Source: Mesodorylaimus sp. YZB2_4 (taxonomy: Eukaryota; Nematoda; Enoplea; Dorylaimida; Dorylaimidae). From it: DNA of 64,000 nucleotides. The stretch is taken from NCBI GenBank assembly GCA_030248295.1, contig JASANH010000986.1, positions 62,001-126,000 of the forward strand. Reading direction: 5' to 3'. Below, piece by piece: positions 45,501 through 57,810 of the stretch. The position numbers and the translations under genes were made by a program. A model generated the notes under the pieces. That model worked only from the letters and a program-made list of their open reading frames with translations. It did not search any database and was not told the origin of the DNA. Position 1 is the first letter of the stretch. Each line of letters opens with the position of its first letter.

Positions 45501-48500
45501 CCCCGATAACAGCGCCATCAAACGGCGTAAGCCAGTACTATCCGAGTGGAGACTGGGATGGGAGATGAAAGGCATCAATTTGGGGATTGATAAACGATTC
45601 CGGCGACCTCGATTCGTGCATTGTTGTTGTTAGGCACTTGCGTTATCAATTTATGGTGTATATGATCGATAGGAATGGCAGATGGGGTAAAGTCATTGTT
45701 CGTGCCTATTCTCTCTTCTACATACATAAACCGCGGGGTTCATGGCCTGACCGAGTGGAAATTCGACGCTCGATTGTGACATTGGACCGTGACGCTCGAA
45801 CAGTGTCGACTGTTCATCCTTTCTAATCGAGATTAGAGAGTGCCATAATCGAACACATGTCTACAAAATTCTATACACCTCTTTTCTACAAAAATTGTTC
45901 TCGAGATTAGATTAGGCAGTCGAGATTAGTCAAGTAGGTCATGGGTCAAGTGCAAACCAGGGTGTCGTCATTCCCACAACACAATATGAACGGCATTACA
46001 ATCCAAAACAGAGTGGATGGGCACAAGGGGGGGCGTACACCGAGTTTATTACAAATTCCGTCATTAAACTCGAGTTTTTCATTCACTTCTGAACGTCAGA
46101 AAAACCACCATTTTCAATATTATGGCCGACTTGATAGGCACGGACTGCGCGGGAGTAAAAATAACGTAGACCATAGGCTTAAAGGGGGACGATTAGGACA
46201 AGCAAGCATAGCTGACTGAAAGGGAGCAGTGTATTTTTTGAAAAACAGATTTCTTCGTGGGCAGCCAGACACCCAACGGCGAATCATAAATCGGCAATGC
46301 CCGCCCAGGTTTTTCATGTCTGGACACTGAGGCACCGTTGATGGAACGGGAGTCCTTAGGTCGAGACCAGGCTCCTAATGGTTATATGGGGGCCAGACTG
46401 ACGGGCGGGTCCGGCCCTAGAATTGGTTTTTAAGTAGCCGTAAATCGCCCAGCCTCGTCATAATATGTAAGACTTAGGGGGCGATGAAAGGGAGGCGAAC
46501 GGGCCGACCAAGGGAGCAGGTGCCGCCCCATAGTTCCCGGCCGACAAGTGGTCAACCGGGTCGGCTTATGAAGACGAATGGAAGGAGCTTGATATTTTGT
46601 GTAAATAAAGCCTTTTCTTTCATAAACCCCTCACACCCGCCTGTAAGCCCCTAATCCGCTTGTAGTACACGTCCCGATACACAATGTACACACGACCGCC
46701 CTCCATCCCACCATGCTCTAGATATTTGGGAGTGCATTTTTCTCAAGACGTCGTGCCACTCTTGCAAAGACTATAAGCCTCGTGGCTGGCCCCAATCACC
46801 GCCTTTATGCTGGTCTCCTAATGAAATTAATCCCACAGACACCAAGAGGTCCGCCTTTCCCTGTTTCCAATTCCCATTCTTGGCACTGCGAGTCTATTTT
46901 TCGATTTCGCAAAGCGGCCGACTGAAACCGGTGCACAACGTAAATATGGGAAAGAAATAGAAGCCTTCTGTTTGATCAAATCCACGGCCCAGTAAGCACC
47001 AAGCGCGCTTAGGACACGTAGAATTGGATGCTTTTGTTAGCACCCTCCGATTACCACAAGCAAAATTGAAGCCGGACGCTATGCAAAGGTCTAAAATCAA
47101 CATTAGGACAGCTGGAAGAGCCACGCGCCAGCGCCTGGTTATTCGATTATTTACCAACAAATACAACACGACAATTTTCCATTCGTTCAAGCATCCCACC
47201 GACGATTCTTACTGACCGCCACCCACTCATTAGTATGCAAAAGCAACTGCGTAAACACCTCAGCGACCACAGGTCACGTGCCCGGAATGGACAAAACGGT
47301 TTGGTCAACTGAAATGGCCAATGGATAAGAGCAGGGGCGAACTTGAGGTGCACTTGAGACAAGGGAGGGTGAGAACGAGTGAGCAGATGATGCTGCTCAT
47401 CAGCCACCCACACACTCCTCCAGGCGTGACAGACAAATGCCCAAAACACTTTTTCGGGGCACAGAGTGTTCTCGAGAAGAAAGCGCCTCGGGTTTATTAT
47501 TGTAATAATGGTGGCACCCTGGCCTGAGCTGTTGGTTCGCTCGGATGGCCAGAGCCGTTTTATCCCATTTATCGCTCTCCGATTTTCTTAGCGGGCAGTC
47601 GCCGTTGGCCATCGATGTCCATGTACTCGCTTGGTTTACATGTGCATAAAGAGAAAGTTGACATTGAAATGTATTTAAGGCGTTCAGGCGAGAAATGGGC
47701 TGCCCTCGAGACACGAGAGGGAATTGAAATTCCGTAATGCGTCCAACCAAGTACGACTACTCGAAGGCCGAGGTCCCTAATCGCATGCAAAATCGGCTCC
47801 AACGTGTTTACCAAAAGATAATGGAAAAAGCGCGCCTCTTTGCCCTTTCCTTGACAAAACTTCTTTCATCCTAACAAAGTGCCCGATCAATGTACTCAAT
47901 CGTTTTCACAGCGGGTGGGTGACTGCTGAGCTAAATACCAGAAGCTACTGTCTAACGTTCTTTTTCCAGTGTCGACCCTGGTCTAGATATTGTTTGGGCA
48001 TCGGGCCCCCTTTCGATCTCCGAGACACCAAAAGGGAACTCGAGTGCGCCATTGCCGTTTTCTTGTTCTTTTATTTTTTGAAAACAATGCTCTTATTGTG
48101 GCACCTGTCAACCTTGGTCTTCACCCGACACTCGACTCGATCCAAGAATCGTCAAAGAACCCGTTGGCCGTATGTTCAAGGACTGTCCAGGCAGTCGAGG
48201 GTGTGAGGGCGCAAAAGAAGCGAGACATAGAAGCAGTTTGCGTTCGTGCAAAAAAGGCGCCAATTGACCATTGGACACGCGTCAATAACGATGACTTTGA
48301 ATATTGGAGTGTTGGTATAGAAGAACAGCAGGTGATGCCTGGCGTCCACTTTGGACGCACGAACGCGTGGACAGCGAGGACACGCCTTTGCATGGGCCGA
48401 GCCTATTATGCGTGGAATATGATGGACGTGTCCTCCATCACTTTTTCGCTTTCTTTCCTTTCGCCACCTTTATTGTACACTTGTCAACGCTCGTCGACCA

Positions 48501-50980
48501 TCTGCAATGCAAAAGCAAACACTTCGCGCTTTTTATGCCGGTCTAAAAATCGGCGCCATGTTTGGGGTTTGACGAACGTAAATGGCCGATTTTATCGCAC
48601 TAATCATCATCCGTTGGCCGAATTTCTAACCAGGCTTGCCCCGCAATACAACAGGCTATAGTCCAGCCCGAAATAGGCAACCCTTGTCCGGAGCCGACTC
48701 TCATTATCTATAATTTATCCTTGACCGATACGAGCGTCTTCCTGCCGACCACGTCGTCATCGAGGCGTTCATCTAGCCGGAAATGTCCATCCCTACAGAC
48801 CGGACAAGAGGCCTGCCGTAACGAACGAAACAAAAGCCCAGATGATGATGATAAATTATGCAAGTGATTGGCGCCGCCAGGCCTTCCCCTGGGAAATCAC
48901 GCATGCCCGCCCTTTCGACGCCTTCCTAAATATAGCCTTCACCCATCACCACCTCATCCACCTCACTGTTTACGTCTTACCTTTGTCAAAGCAGTTTAAG
49001 GAAATGTGCGTCACTTTGAGCACCGGGGTAGACTTCAAAACAAAGACGAAAACTTTTCAGGGGGACTTTACATTTAGCAGATGCGAGTCCCTGGAGCCTC
49101 GAAGACCCATGCGACCAATAAGACTTACTTATCAACCTCTCGCGGGGTGGTTCGCCTTCTCTTCTCGTTGGTTGGTTACAGTAACTGAATACGAGTGCCT
49201 TAGAAAAACTAATGACAAGAAAATAGAGACATTAGTAAACACAGACTTCATCAATGTTATTGAAATCGTCTGATGTGTCAGCCCTTTTCGGATGCAATCG
49301 ACCGAAATAACTCGAGTGTCTCATTTGACCCAGTGTTTGCGTTGTGGCTGACTAATAGAAATATGGATTCGTTGTTTTAGCACTTTCCTGTATTAAGTGG
49401 ACCCGCGTGTGAGTCAGTACTTTTCCTGTTATTCCTCCAAACTGAATCGGTGGTTTACTCGTCTGACTGGTACCTTTTTAAAGATCTTACAGAGCTTATG
49501 GCGTTACACCTGCCATGAATGGCGTCCACGCACCGTGGTACACATCGTGTGTACTGTATGCTATTTCAAGTGCCCACTCTTTTATCCCCACTCGAAGTAT
49601 ATCTCAGAGGATGAGCCTTTGTTAGAATCTAGAATAGGGCAAAGGCTTACTGTATCAGACATGAATATGTGATGTGGATAGTAGTGGTACCATTGAAGCT
49701 GGTATCCTGGGCCTTGAAATTTCGTGGTAGCAGAGCAAAATGTGAGCCTGTTCAAAATCTTACAATATGCCCTTCACTTGCGATGTTCCTCCTGATGGGA
49801 CCAGATGACAATATTGAGTGACAGGACTTATTAAGAAAAACACGAGACCAGGCTCCACTAGCACAATGACGATAGAGGGTAATGGTATCAGTGCCAAGCC
49901 GATCAGAATAAAGTATCAACTTACGATTAGTCCAGCCAGGTACCAGCAGACAAGATATGAGGGGTTTATGATACTCCTGCCAAGCCATCTGAGCATAGTA
50001 ACTGCATCAAACGGCTTTGTGCAAACCGCCAGGTCTTTTTGCAGGTCCTTCGAAATCCCACAGTATATTGTGAGACTTACATTAGAAAGGGATGGTGCAA
50101 CATTAGAAACGTGTTTATTTGGAGGAGAAACCATGCAGCAATCTTTTTTCCTTCCCTCTTTTAGTTTCCGGGCCTCTTCAGTTTAATCTTATCCCATCTA
50201 ATAGATAACGCCAGAGCAGTATCGGCCATCGATCTCCATGTTCATGTTTTACAGCACAAAACACGTGCATGTGTCCTGCGGCAGTACGTTTGATGACCCA
50301 CCCATGATACCCTGTCATTGGTTTAAATGGAGAAGAGGACAAAGAAGAAAGGAAACGGTGCTGCTTGAGTCAATTCCAATTTTCAGATTGTTCGCGCTTT
50401 TTTTTCGAATAAAAACACTACAGTCGCTTCTCTGTAAAACTTATTTGTCGAAAGTGTTCCTCGCCTTGTGAACAATCCAAATTTACCTGGGATAGTTTTA
50501 GGTTAAGATATAATGATTGTGTGATACAATCGAGGCATCGACTTGTGTAAAACCGTGGTCCTTTGATAATTACTTGGATGGACATGTTTTGTACATGCAA
50601 TGTACATCTGGAGTAAACATGGACTTTATTATAATCTATTGGCAACAAGAATAAGCATAGTGACCATAAGTGAACAGATATGTAAACGTATGCGCACAAG
50701 GAAAGCAAGGTGCGGCACAGACAGTGTGTCTTGAAATGTGCCTGTTCATATGCTCTGCTGTTCTGTGGCTGGAGTCCTTTGATTGTGAGCGAGTGAGTCA
50801 GCACAGGACAAGAAATGTGCTAAAACGCACTGCAGTAAAGTATAAAATCGCAGTGATAAACCTTGTCGAAGTCTGTGTGTACGGTGCATACAATGTATGC
50901 AAAGGTAGCTAGCGTGAGGGATATGAGCGGGGTTCCGTCTTGACCTGTACTTGTCTTACCCTCTGTCTACAGGATCTTCC
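45501..50980. other. Long intergenic region, no gene supported
   Basis: The longest open frame (47990-48661, +, 223 codons) has no motif, no domain-like pattern and no splice partners, and is open in other frames too, so I do not call it. TCGAGATTAG recurs three times at 45830-45930. From about 50.7 kb there is a repeat shared with the GPCR intron. The GPCR 3' UTR lies at the right end. Confidence 0.5.
50705..50800. repeat. Direct repeat also found in the GPCR intron
   Basis: GCGGCACAGACAGTGTGTCTTG, GAAATGTGCC and GAGCGAGTGAGT match GCGGCACGGACAGTGTGTTTTG, GAATGTGCTC and GCGAGTGAGTGAG at 51837-51940 in the same order and orientation. Confidence 0.65.
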
Positions 50981-52797
50981 TCATATAGGAGACGTGTCGT
51001 GGTTTGGGGCCTTACGGAGCAACTGTGCCAATTCGAGTTGCACCTTCCCGTTGGCAGCAGAGCCGTAAGTTTGAACTTGGGTAAGTGATCGACGGCGGAC
51101 GGAATCTTGCGTTATCATAGTCGAGCCTGTGCTATATGCTCGTCGAGAACGATTCTTATATTTGCCCGATAAGACAGCAAATAATTTTTGCCGGAATGCT
51201 TGACTTGAGAGGCAATAGAGAAGAAAATTGGAGGTGCGATCAACGATAACAAGGAAGTTACAGAAGTATGCGAAGCTAATGTACCAAGATGGGTAGACAC
51301 GGTTTGGTCCGAATGCTACAGCATCCCAAATGGCTAATCCGAATGATGGGGTCAACAATGCGACGGCTGTCAGCGTGATTAAAATGACTGTGGCTGTCAC
51401 CTTCCATTCTTGATCAGCTCGACTGCTCTGGCCGAAATTAGCCAGGGCCTGACGACTCTTGTACAATGACTTGACCAAGAGCGAATTGAATATGACTAGC
51501 AATAGAATGGGTAAGACAACGCAAATGATACCGCTAGCCACAAATGATGTTTGGACGTAACTGTGGGCCAGCCATTGTTTGTCTGCCTTCAATGCGATCA
51601 TGGTCTTGTTTCGATCGGAGCACATCGGCACGTTTGCTGTGTACATGTAAAACAGGTTGTGCATATTTGACAGAAATACGAGGAGCATGATAAAGAGGAT
51701 TGAACCAGAGATGGTGTACTTGTTGAAAATCTGGTTAACTTTGAGGGGATTCGTGACAGCTGTAAGCCGCTCCAGGGTCACCATGACCGCAAACCTAAAA
51801 TAGAGCGCACATACAGTATGAGCACAGTTAACCGAGCGGCACGGACAGTGTGTTTTGGAATGTGCTCTTACATGTATCCCACGATCTCAGTGCGCATTAG
51901 CGCTTCCGTGCGGAGTAAACAGCGAGTGAGTGAGCGGCTGCATTCATTTTGCATAAGCCTATTCTGGTGAGTGTGGGTCCTTTAGATCAGGCTTGCTTAG
52001 CTATCCTATATTTCTTGGAATGACGCAGATGTCTCTTTTGAGGCATTTCTTCCTTTCTACTGTTCTTATGGTTCAAATCCGTATCCGTACCCAATGAGTG
52101 TCTGGAATGTCTTTCCGGAAATAGAAAGACGGGCTGCTTTGTCTCTATCCTGTCTACCACCCTACTGCTGTGGTTGCCCTCATTCGTCTGGTTATCTGTT
52201 GTTCCGTTAGTCCTCAGAATAGAATGAGTTATTCCACTCCCGCGTCGTTTAGGTATCCTTTTTACGACCCCATCATTCCTGCCACAGGCCAAACAAATAT
52301 CTTTATCGGGTAAAGGAGTAGTCAGCTGTGCTTCTTACACTGGCCCTAAATTATACATAGCCCTTCTAGACCAATAATTTCAAGTGACATGTTAATCGTG
52401 CTAATGGTATACGGGGCTTATCACCTGCTTCCGCTCCAGATACTGTAACACAATGGTCTTACCAAGTAGAACAGCTGGAGAACCAATTGATCAATGTGAT
52501 CACGGGCATCTTGGAATGCATGTACACGAAAAGAAAATTATCATCAAACGCTAATGTTTTGAAAGCCATCAAATTGATCCAGTTGATCAATGTGAGAAAG
52601 CATAAGTCGGCCAATGCCATACATGACAAAAAGACGTTGGTGCGACTTCGGACTCTTAATACGACCAAATTTAGAATATTACCCACAATGCCCGCAACCA
52701 GAATCACAGGCAAGAAATGTGCAAAATAAGATAAAACAGATCCAGAAGGCGGTAGCTGAGTCTTGAAACGACACTCAGACAAACTAGTGTTGTTCAT
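50981..52797 (-). CDS. FMRFamide-receptor-like class A GPCR
   Basis: Two exons, 52797-52463 and 51794-50981, join at TG|G (STWFAVMV) for 382 residues. The start is the ATG of MNNTSLSE, preceded by CAAC; the frame is open further upstream but without an ATG. Seven hydrophobic segments can be followed: VILVAGIVGNILNLVVL (TM1, with the GN motif), LSCMALADLCFLTLINW (TM2, LALAD-type), TM3 ending LERLTAVTNP (in place of DRY), SGSILFIMLLVFL, IICVVLPILLLVIFNS, ATVILITLTAVALLTP, and a TM7 with NFLLYCLSSQAFR. An extracellular Cys is in NVPMCSDR and N-glycosylation sites lie near the N-terminus. FLLYCL before the FR motif and the TM2 pattern resemble invertebrate FMRFamide/neuropeptide receptors. The ligand is not predictable. 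Confidence 0.85.
51835..51950. repeat. Repeat in the GPCR intron
   Basis: Partner of 50705-50800, about 1.1 kb away, both in the same orientation and either side of the receptor's second exon. Confidence 0.65.
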
Positions 52798-54555
52798 GTT
52801 GACAAGTATGCGGGTGTCAGAACAAGCCAGGGATTTCCAGGAAAACCACTTTGATGGATTCAAATGACAAATAGAAGAGGCTTTCGAACTCCCGCTGTTT
52901 TTATAGAATGCTAAAAGTTTGACTGACCTCGTTAGGATGTTTCTTCTGATAGTCACAGTATGAATGCCGACTACTAGCAGTTTAGAATAACGGACTACGG
53001 GAAACAGCCCCGCGCGCCTATCGCCAGGACCAAGGCTTAGGTTCCAATCGAAATGAGGATTGTGCTCGGACTAAAATAAAACCCTTATTCACAAGCTTTG
53101 CTCATTATCAATTGTCCAGTTCGCAGGCGTAATTGAAAAGGATCCACCAGGGGATCGATACCAACTCAATTCTCCTCCCCACGTATTCCGTTGACGTCCA
53201 ACTGAGAACACGAACTTCAACGATAACTAGAAACAAGATTGGCAAAGAACGAGGCTTTGTTCGGCTTCCTACGCACCAAATGCACTAATCGGCGAACCAA
53301 GCCAGACCCGTTTCCTTCACGCCGATCCCTGGTAACGATGACAGAAAAACACTGACGTTCTGCCACATTGGCCAGCCTACGCCGCCTCGACTGGTCTAAT
53401 TACTAGAATTTATAAGCTTCGTTCACCTGAGCGCTTTCCGCATATTTAACCAAACTACACGTTCATCATTAGCTCGATTGCAAGGGACTTTCACATATGC
53501 CAATGCTCACTAGAGCACATGCGTGAGCCTCGAAGATCAATCTTGACTCGGCCGCCATCGATAACAGTCTGGGCGCTCTGGCTAGGTTGATCGGTTTCTA
53601 GGTTAATGAGGTTCGTTCAAAGGGGATTTCATAGGCAGGAAATGCCGTAAATTCGAACACAGTGCAGTTACAAGCTTGGCTTGAATCCAGATGTACACAA
53701 GTGGCACGCTTAGTGGGCTCAAGTAGCAAGATAGCCTTAATTATGACGGTCTACCTTCATCGCCTTGGAGAATCTGAAGTGGGTGCAGAGCAGCAGCTTT
53801 ATCTCACATGCCCTTACGCATTGCCTGAATACGTCCATTGTCTTGGCCCCTGTGATCGGCGCACTAATACCGTAATTTCTGCTTGTTGTCAGAAGTTGAT
53901 AGTTTTGAAAAACCCAGCCGGTGAAAATAGTGGAGCAACAAAGCCTAATCGTTAGTGTCAGATGCCTAAGCTAATCCGACAGCATTCCTGCAGTAAGCCG
54001 GAATTATTTCTAGCAGATTGGTAACAAGTCCAACCGGGACAAAGACAGTTCGTCTGCGAGCTTGGCATTGCGCGCATTTGATCATGTGGTTAGATCGCAA
54101 ATTTCCTTTCTTCCACTATTCGGCAAAAGCATTCCAAATGGACCTTCAAAATCCTAATACAATACATACTCCCCATTTTCAATAATACTAAATGCCGCTT
54201 GAGCCCTTGCGGCGTAAAAAAACGCCACCAATCGTGGCTTTCAACCCAAGTGTCCTCACTCGCATTGAGGATGAACTCAGAAAACGGAGAAAATTACCAA
54301 AAACAGGAAAGCATTTGCTGCTGCTTTTTTCGTGGATCTGTTCCTAGAGTCAACCAAAAACACGATTAAGAGCGAACTCGAACGAGGGTGCCAGACCATG
54401 TATAGCACGAGGGTGGTGATGAGTGAGTGCAGGTTGAGACAAGTAGACCAAACGAGGCAAAATCGGTCATTGTCAAAACGCGTAACCTTGGCAGCACAAA
54501 TCGTAAAAGGACTACTGTAGAGCACCAATCGTTATCACCAGTCCTCGTCTTCTAG
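52798..54555. other. Segment upstream of the GPCR
   Basis: No gene is supported. It should contain the GPCR promoter and any 5' UTR exon. No TATA box or recognised repeat could be assigned. Confidence 0.45.
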
Positions 54556-54813
54556 CTACGTTGGCGGCCCCCTTTCTGGTTGCGGATGGCTCGGCGCCGG
54601 CACTTTTCCGTCAAATTTTCGCTCACTCACAGGCGCATTTGCATTCACGTCGGAGTCTGCAGTTCGGGAGCTAGCTGAGCTTGTTGCTTCATCAAGACGA
54701 CTTGTGCAAATGACGCGAAAGGCGTGCACATCGGTGGCGTCGATGACCAGCACCCAGGCACTTGAGCGGGAGACAGTAGCTCTGCTCTTAGAAAGATGGG
54801 CAGGAAGATGCAC
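54556..54813 (-). CDS. Possible terminal exon of an unknown gene
   Basis: An open minus-strand stretch of 85 codons ends in PQPERGPPT and TAG. It has a hydrophobic strand pattern, SSAWVLVIDATDVHAFRV, followed by a Ser/Ala/Glu/Pro-rich tail. There is no ATG at its start, so if real it is a last exon. The strand pattern recalls a beta-propeller blade, but this is too weak to name a family. No upstream exons were joined. Confidence 0.25.
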   Translation of the reverse strand: MHLPAHLSKSRATVSRSSAWVLVIDATDVHAFRVICTSRLDEATSSASSRTADSDVNANAPVSERKFDGKVPAPSHPQPERGPPT

Positions 54814-54959
54814 CTGACCACAGTACTGTAGATGGCGGTGATCTAGTTTGAGGCGTACAGTTGTCGATCAGCACATGATCCATCACGAAGCTGTCATGCG
54901 CGCGCGCGACAGCTCATGTGTGTGCGCGACTTTGCAATATTCATGATTTGCCGCATCAC

Positions 54960-55080
54960 CAATCGCGGGTATACGCTATCGAGGGTGAAGGACACTATGC
55001 GAAGTGAGTCAAACACCCGCCAGTAACTGCGTGACTGGCGTGAGAGGCAGACATCTAACCCACGGGGCCATTTGTCGAAC
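54960..55080 (+). repeat. SINE-like fragment
   Basis: CGAGGGTGAAGG, then GTGAGTCAAACAC, echo the CTCGAGGGTGAAGGG and GCGAGTCGAACAC blocks at 23800-23860. GAGGCAGACATCTAACCCA follows, typical of a tRNA-like 5' region read in reverse. Confidence 0.4.
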
Positions 55081-55769
55081 CCTGATGCTGAGGGAATAAT
55101 TTGCATGAAATAGAGAAAAATTTTCGGTTCGTTTTAAGTTGACATTATTGACGAAGAAACTGCATTTCTCGTTACTGGGGTAGCTAAGTGAAAAACACAC
55201 GCAGGGGCTGACAATAGCATCCTGTAGATGTCAGATTGAAAAGTAGGTTTTTCTGGCAGCCGTGCGCTCTTTGTACAGCTTTTTGAGTGCCGAGTAATGG
55301 AAAAATTTATACAATAGGAACTCTGAACCCATCAGTCAAAGGAGAGGAAAGAATGAAATGCGCATCCAGAGCACATAATACCGTATCACAATGACATGCG
55401 TCTCCAACATATCACAAACGAATAAGTTATGGTGCCCAGCACAACTTAGCATTTGCGACCCTAATCCTTTCAAGGCGACAGCCATTTTCGCCTGCCCATA
55501 GTGCCTGTAACTTCTCCATCACTGGCCTACGCTCAAAACGAATTCTGTGATGCACACGCGAAGCCAAGAAGCTGGAAGACTGGTCAATAGATATGGGGAT
55601 AAGGACGACGCAACTACCGGCCACCGACTGCCGATAAGCCTCGACGTGATTGAGCATTTATTTAACTTAATGATTATGCCTTTCAGTGCAGACCTTTCAC
55701 ATGCTTTGCAGTACGATCCGTATCCTTCAAACAAAACGAGAATGGTTCGTAACCACGGGTTCGAATCAC

Positions 55770-56760
55770 CTAGCTCATCACACTGCCTTCGGAGCCTTCG
55801 GCGCTATTGGTGCTTTTGGTGCCGTCGCTGACTTCGCTCGGGCTTTTATCTTCTTCTTCTTGATACCCAGCCGAATCTTCCGAGTTGATCGAAGACGTAG
55901 TCGTGTCAGATTAGTTCACTTTTCCCTTTTGGACCACATGAGACGAGTTTTCGATGGGCGAACTAGTGGCATCCGTACGATCAACTCCGGTTCCTGATTC
56001 TGTCTCCAAACCTGCCTGGTCCGCTAAAACACAAATATTTTCGCTCAAGAACAGCATAAAAAGTTGAAGTATACCTACAAGGCAATCTTCATCGAAGAAT
56101 GAAAGCTTGACTTTCAGATGATCAGAGCTGCGAAAGTTGTTCCGAAAGTTTATTCGGAAGTCGATCTGCTGTTTCCATCGGCCGGACCGAATTGTGCTGC
56201 ACGAGAAACACATCCAAGTTTCAGAGGGACGCGTAGTCTCTACCTTGAAAGCGATGGTCGACGCGAATAGGTTGTCGTTGGTGACGGACGCGTGTCCTAT
56301 TTGCGGCCTAGGCGTAAAGAAACTAGCGTTTATATACTGCCTATATAGATATATTGCGAACCGACCGTACACTACGACAGTAAAGCGAAAAAGCCTCCAT
56401 TCCTGCGTCCTAACATCATAACTAGCTCAGCGGGTGTAAAGTGTCATCTATCATCCCTCTTTACATCACTCGCGGTTGCTCTCCGATCCGCGACAATGGT
56501 ATAGTCACTCTTGTTAGTGACCATCAACGACGCTCGACAGTGGCGACCAATCAAAATGATCTCTTCTGGAGTGACCTTTACTCCGTAGCCGATAGCATGT
56601 TCATCTTGTTGTGTCCTTCGCTCGGCACGACTTGATCCCAGTTCGAACGTCGCAGTCAAATCAAGCGTAGCGAGAGTCAGCTTTGATACCGAAGCTTTGA
56701 AACGGAAGCTTGGACACCGAAGTGCGTTCGAGGTCCACTTGCAGCTGATGCCACTCAACA
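55770..56760 (-). pseudogene. MSP/VAP-domain-like gene, interrupted
   Basis: Two minus-strand stretches resemble the MSP (VAP) immunoglobulin-like fold: VTPEEIILIGRHCRASLMVT about 56580-56520, and the better one about 56320-56080 with ASVTNDNLFASTIAFKVETT and SDHLKVKLSFFDED, matching the V-x-N...IAFKVKTT core. The second exon seems to end at CTTG|GTAGGT, and a last exon begins after GTTTTAG near 56024 with DQAGLETESGTG, ending KGKVN and TAA at 55911-55913. The same frame then stays open for 46 codons of similar S/T/E/D-rich sequence to TAG at 55770. The two MSP-like parts could be two domains or a decayed duplication. MSP/VAP proteins tether membranes or form cytoskeleton. Whether the gene works is unclear. 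Confidence 0.45.
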
Positions 56761-57210
56761 CAGCCAGGGCGAATTAATGCTGTTTCCCCTGCCCCAGCAA
56801 AGTTTTATGCTGCCTCGCTTCACACTGCGACGAGACATGGTCACACTTATGGCCCATGTAATAGGCATGGGCTATGCTCTCCGGCCATCCGGTCTCCAGG
56901 GAATCATTGGTTCAGGGAATTTGTCTGCCTCTCCTAAGTCGGGCCAGCACGAGACCGAGGCCGAGATCGAGGTCGAGTGTCCGGTTAGGTTTGCAGGCAT
57001 AGAGAACTGGTCTTGAAATCCTGGCCTGAACTGTGAGCTCAGGTCCGTCAGAACCTATTGATGGCCGACACGTGCGGCTGCTCCCCGAATTGTGAGTCTA
57101 AACGGCCCTTGTGATATGGTGGCTAGTAAACTCGGCACGAGGTGTCCGTGAACTGTGTGGGATTGTTGTTGGCTCCAAAGAGGGGCGTGGCGCAACGTCA
57201 TCAAGCTGCC

Positions 57211-57612
57211 ATGGATCCGCTTCCACCCAAATCCGGCCAGCTGCAAATTCATGTCCCGCCTCAGGAAAATCCCCGGAACGACACTTTCGCCCTAGAACCG
57301 CACGCTTACCGTTCGCCAGCAGTGACCTCCACCCTGCAGATAGCTCCTGCTCTCTACCCGCAACCGATTCTCTTGCCTAACCAGAATATGCGGAGAACGA
57401 AATGGCAAGGTTTTCTCAAAATCACGGACACAGCAGCATTACAAGAGTTTTGTTCTATCCTTCCCCTGACCCTACCGAGTGGCGCATCCTACACGAATGT
57501 AGTGGTCGGCTCTACAGTACATGAATGCATTGCATCGGTCCTGTTCGAGAAATTTGCCAAAGTCCACGGTCGCTTGCCCTCGCAGAGACGGTTACCCCAT
57601 ACGAATATGTGA
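57211..57612 (+). CDS. Unassigned open reading frame, 133 codons
   Basis: ATG in good context (GCCATGG) opens MDPLPPKSGQ, a Pro-rich stretch, then RTKWQGFLKITDTAALQEF and a hydrophobic SYTNVVVGSTVHECIASVL, ending at TGA. The WQGFLKI block followed by alternating hydrophobics is reminiscent of SPOC domains, but it is too short and too diverged to claim. It could instead be one exon of a longer gene, since protein-like sequence (GYCLPLPDMGVRKSQEELL) continues in another frame to 57810. Confidence 0.3.
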   Translation: MDPLPPKSGQLQIHVPPQENPRNDTFALEPHAYRSPAVTSTLQIAPALYPQPILLPNQNMRRTKWQGFLKITDTAALQEFCSILPLTLPSGASYTNVVVGSTVHECIASVLFEKFAKVHGRLPSQRRLPHTNM

Positions 57613-57810
57613 TTGCCTAATCCGCTTTCGTCGGCCCAGTGGCGCCGAGGACCTGATGCCTCAATTTTGGGTGGCCGACCCGCTCATGCAGAGCACTTTG
57701 GCCTAGGGCGCTGGCGGGTTGGGTATTGCTTGCCGCTGCCCGACATGGGCGTTCGTAAATCGCAAGAGGAGCTGCTCTCCACGCCCTTGGCTCAGACAGC
57801 AAACGTATAA

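Noticed and set aside
47990..48661. 223-codon plus-strand open frame
   Set aside because: No motif, no domain pattern, no joined exons. Overlapping frames are also open, and the sequence has the same unremarkable composition as the surrounding DNA.
54556..54813. JIP3/4-type WD-repeat terminal exon
   Set aside because: A VIDA...F.V strand pattern is suggestive, but the match is too short and no other part of such a protein was found nearby.
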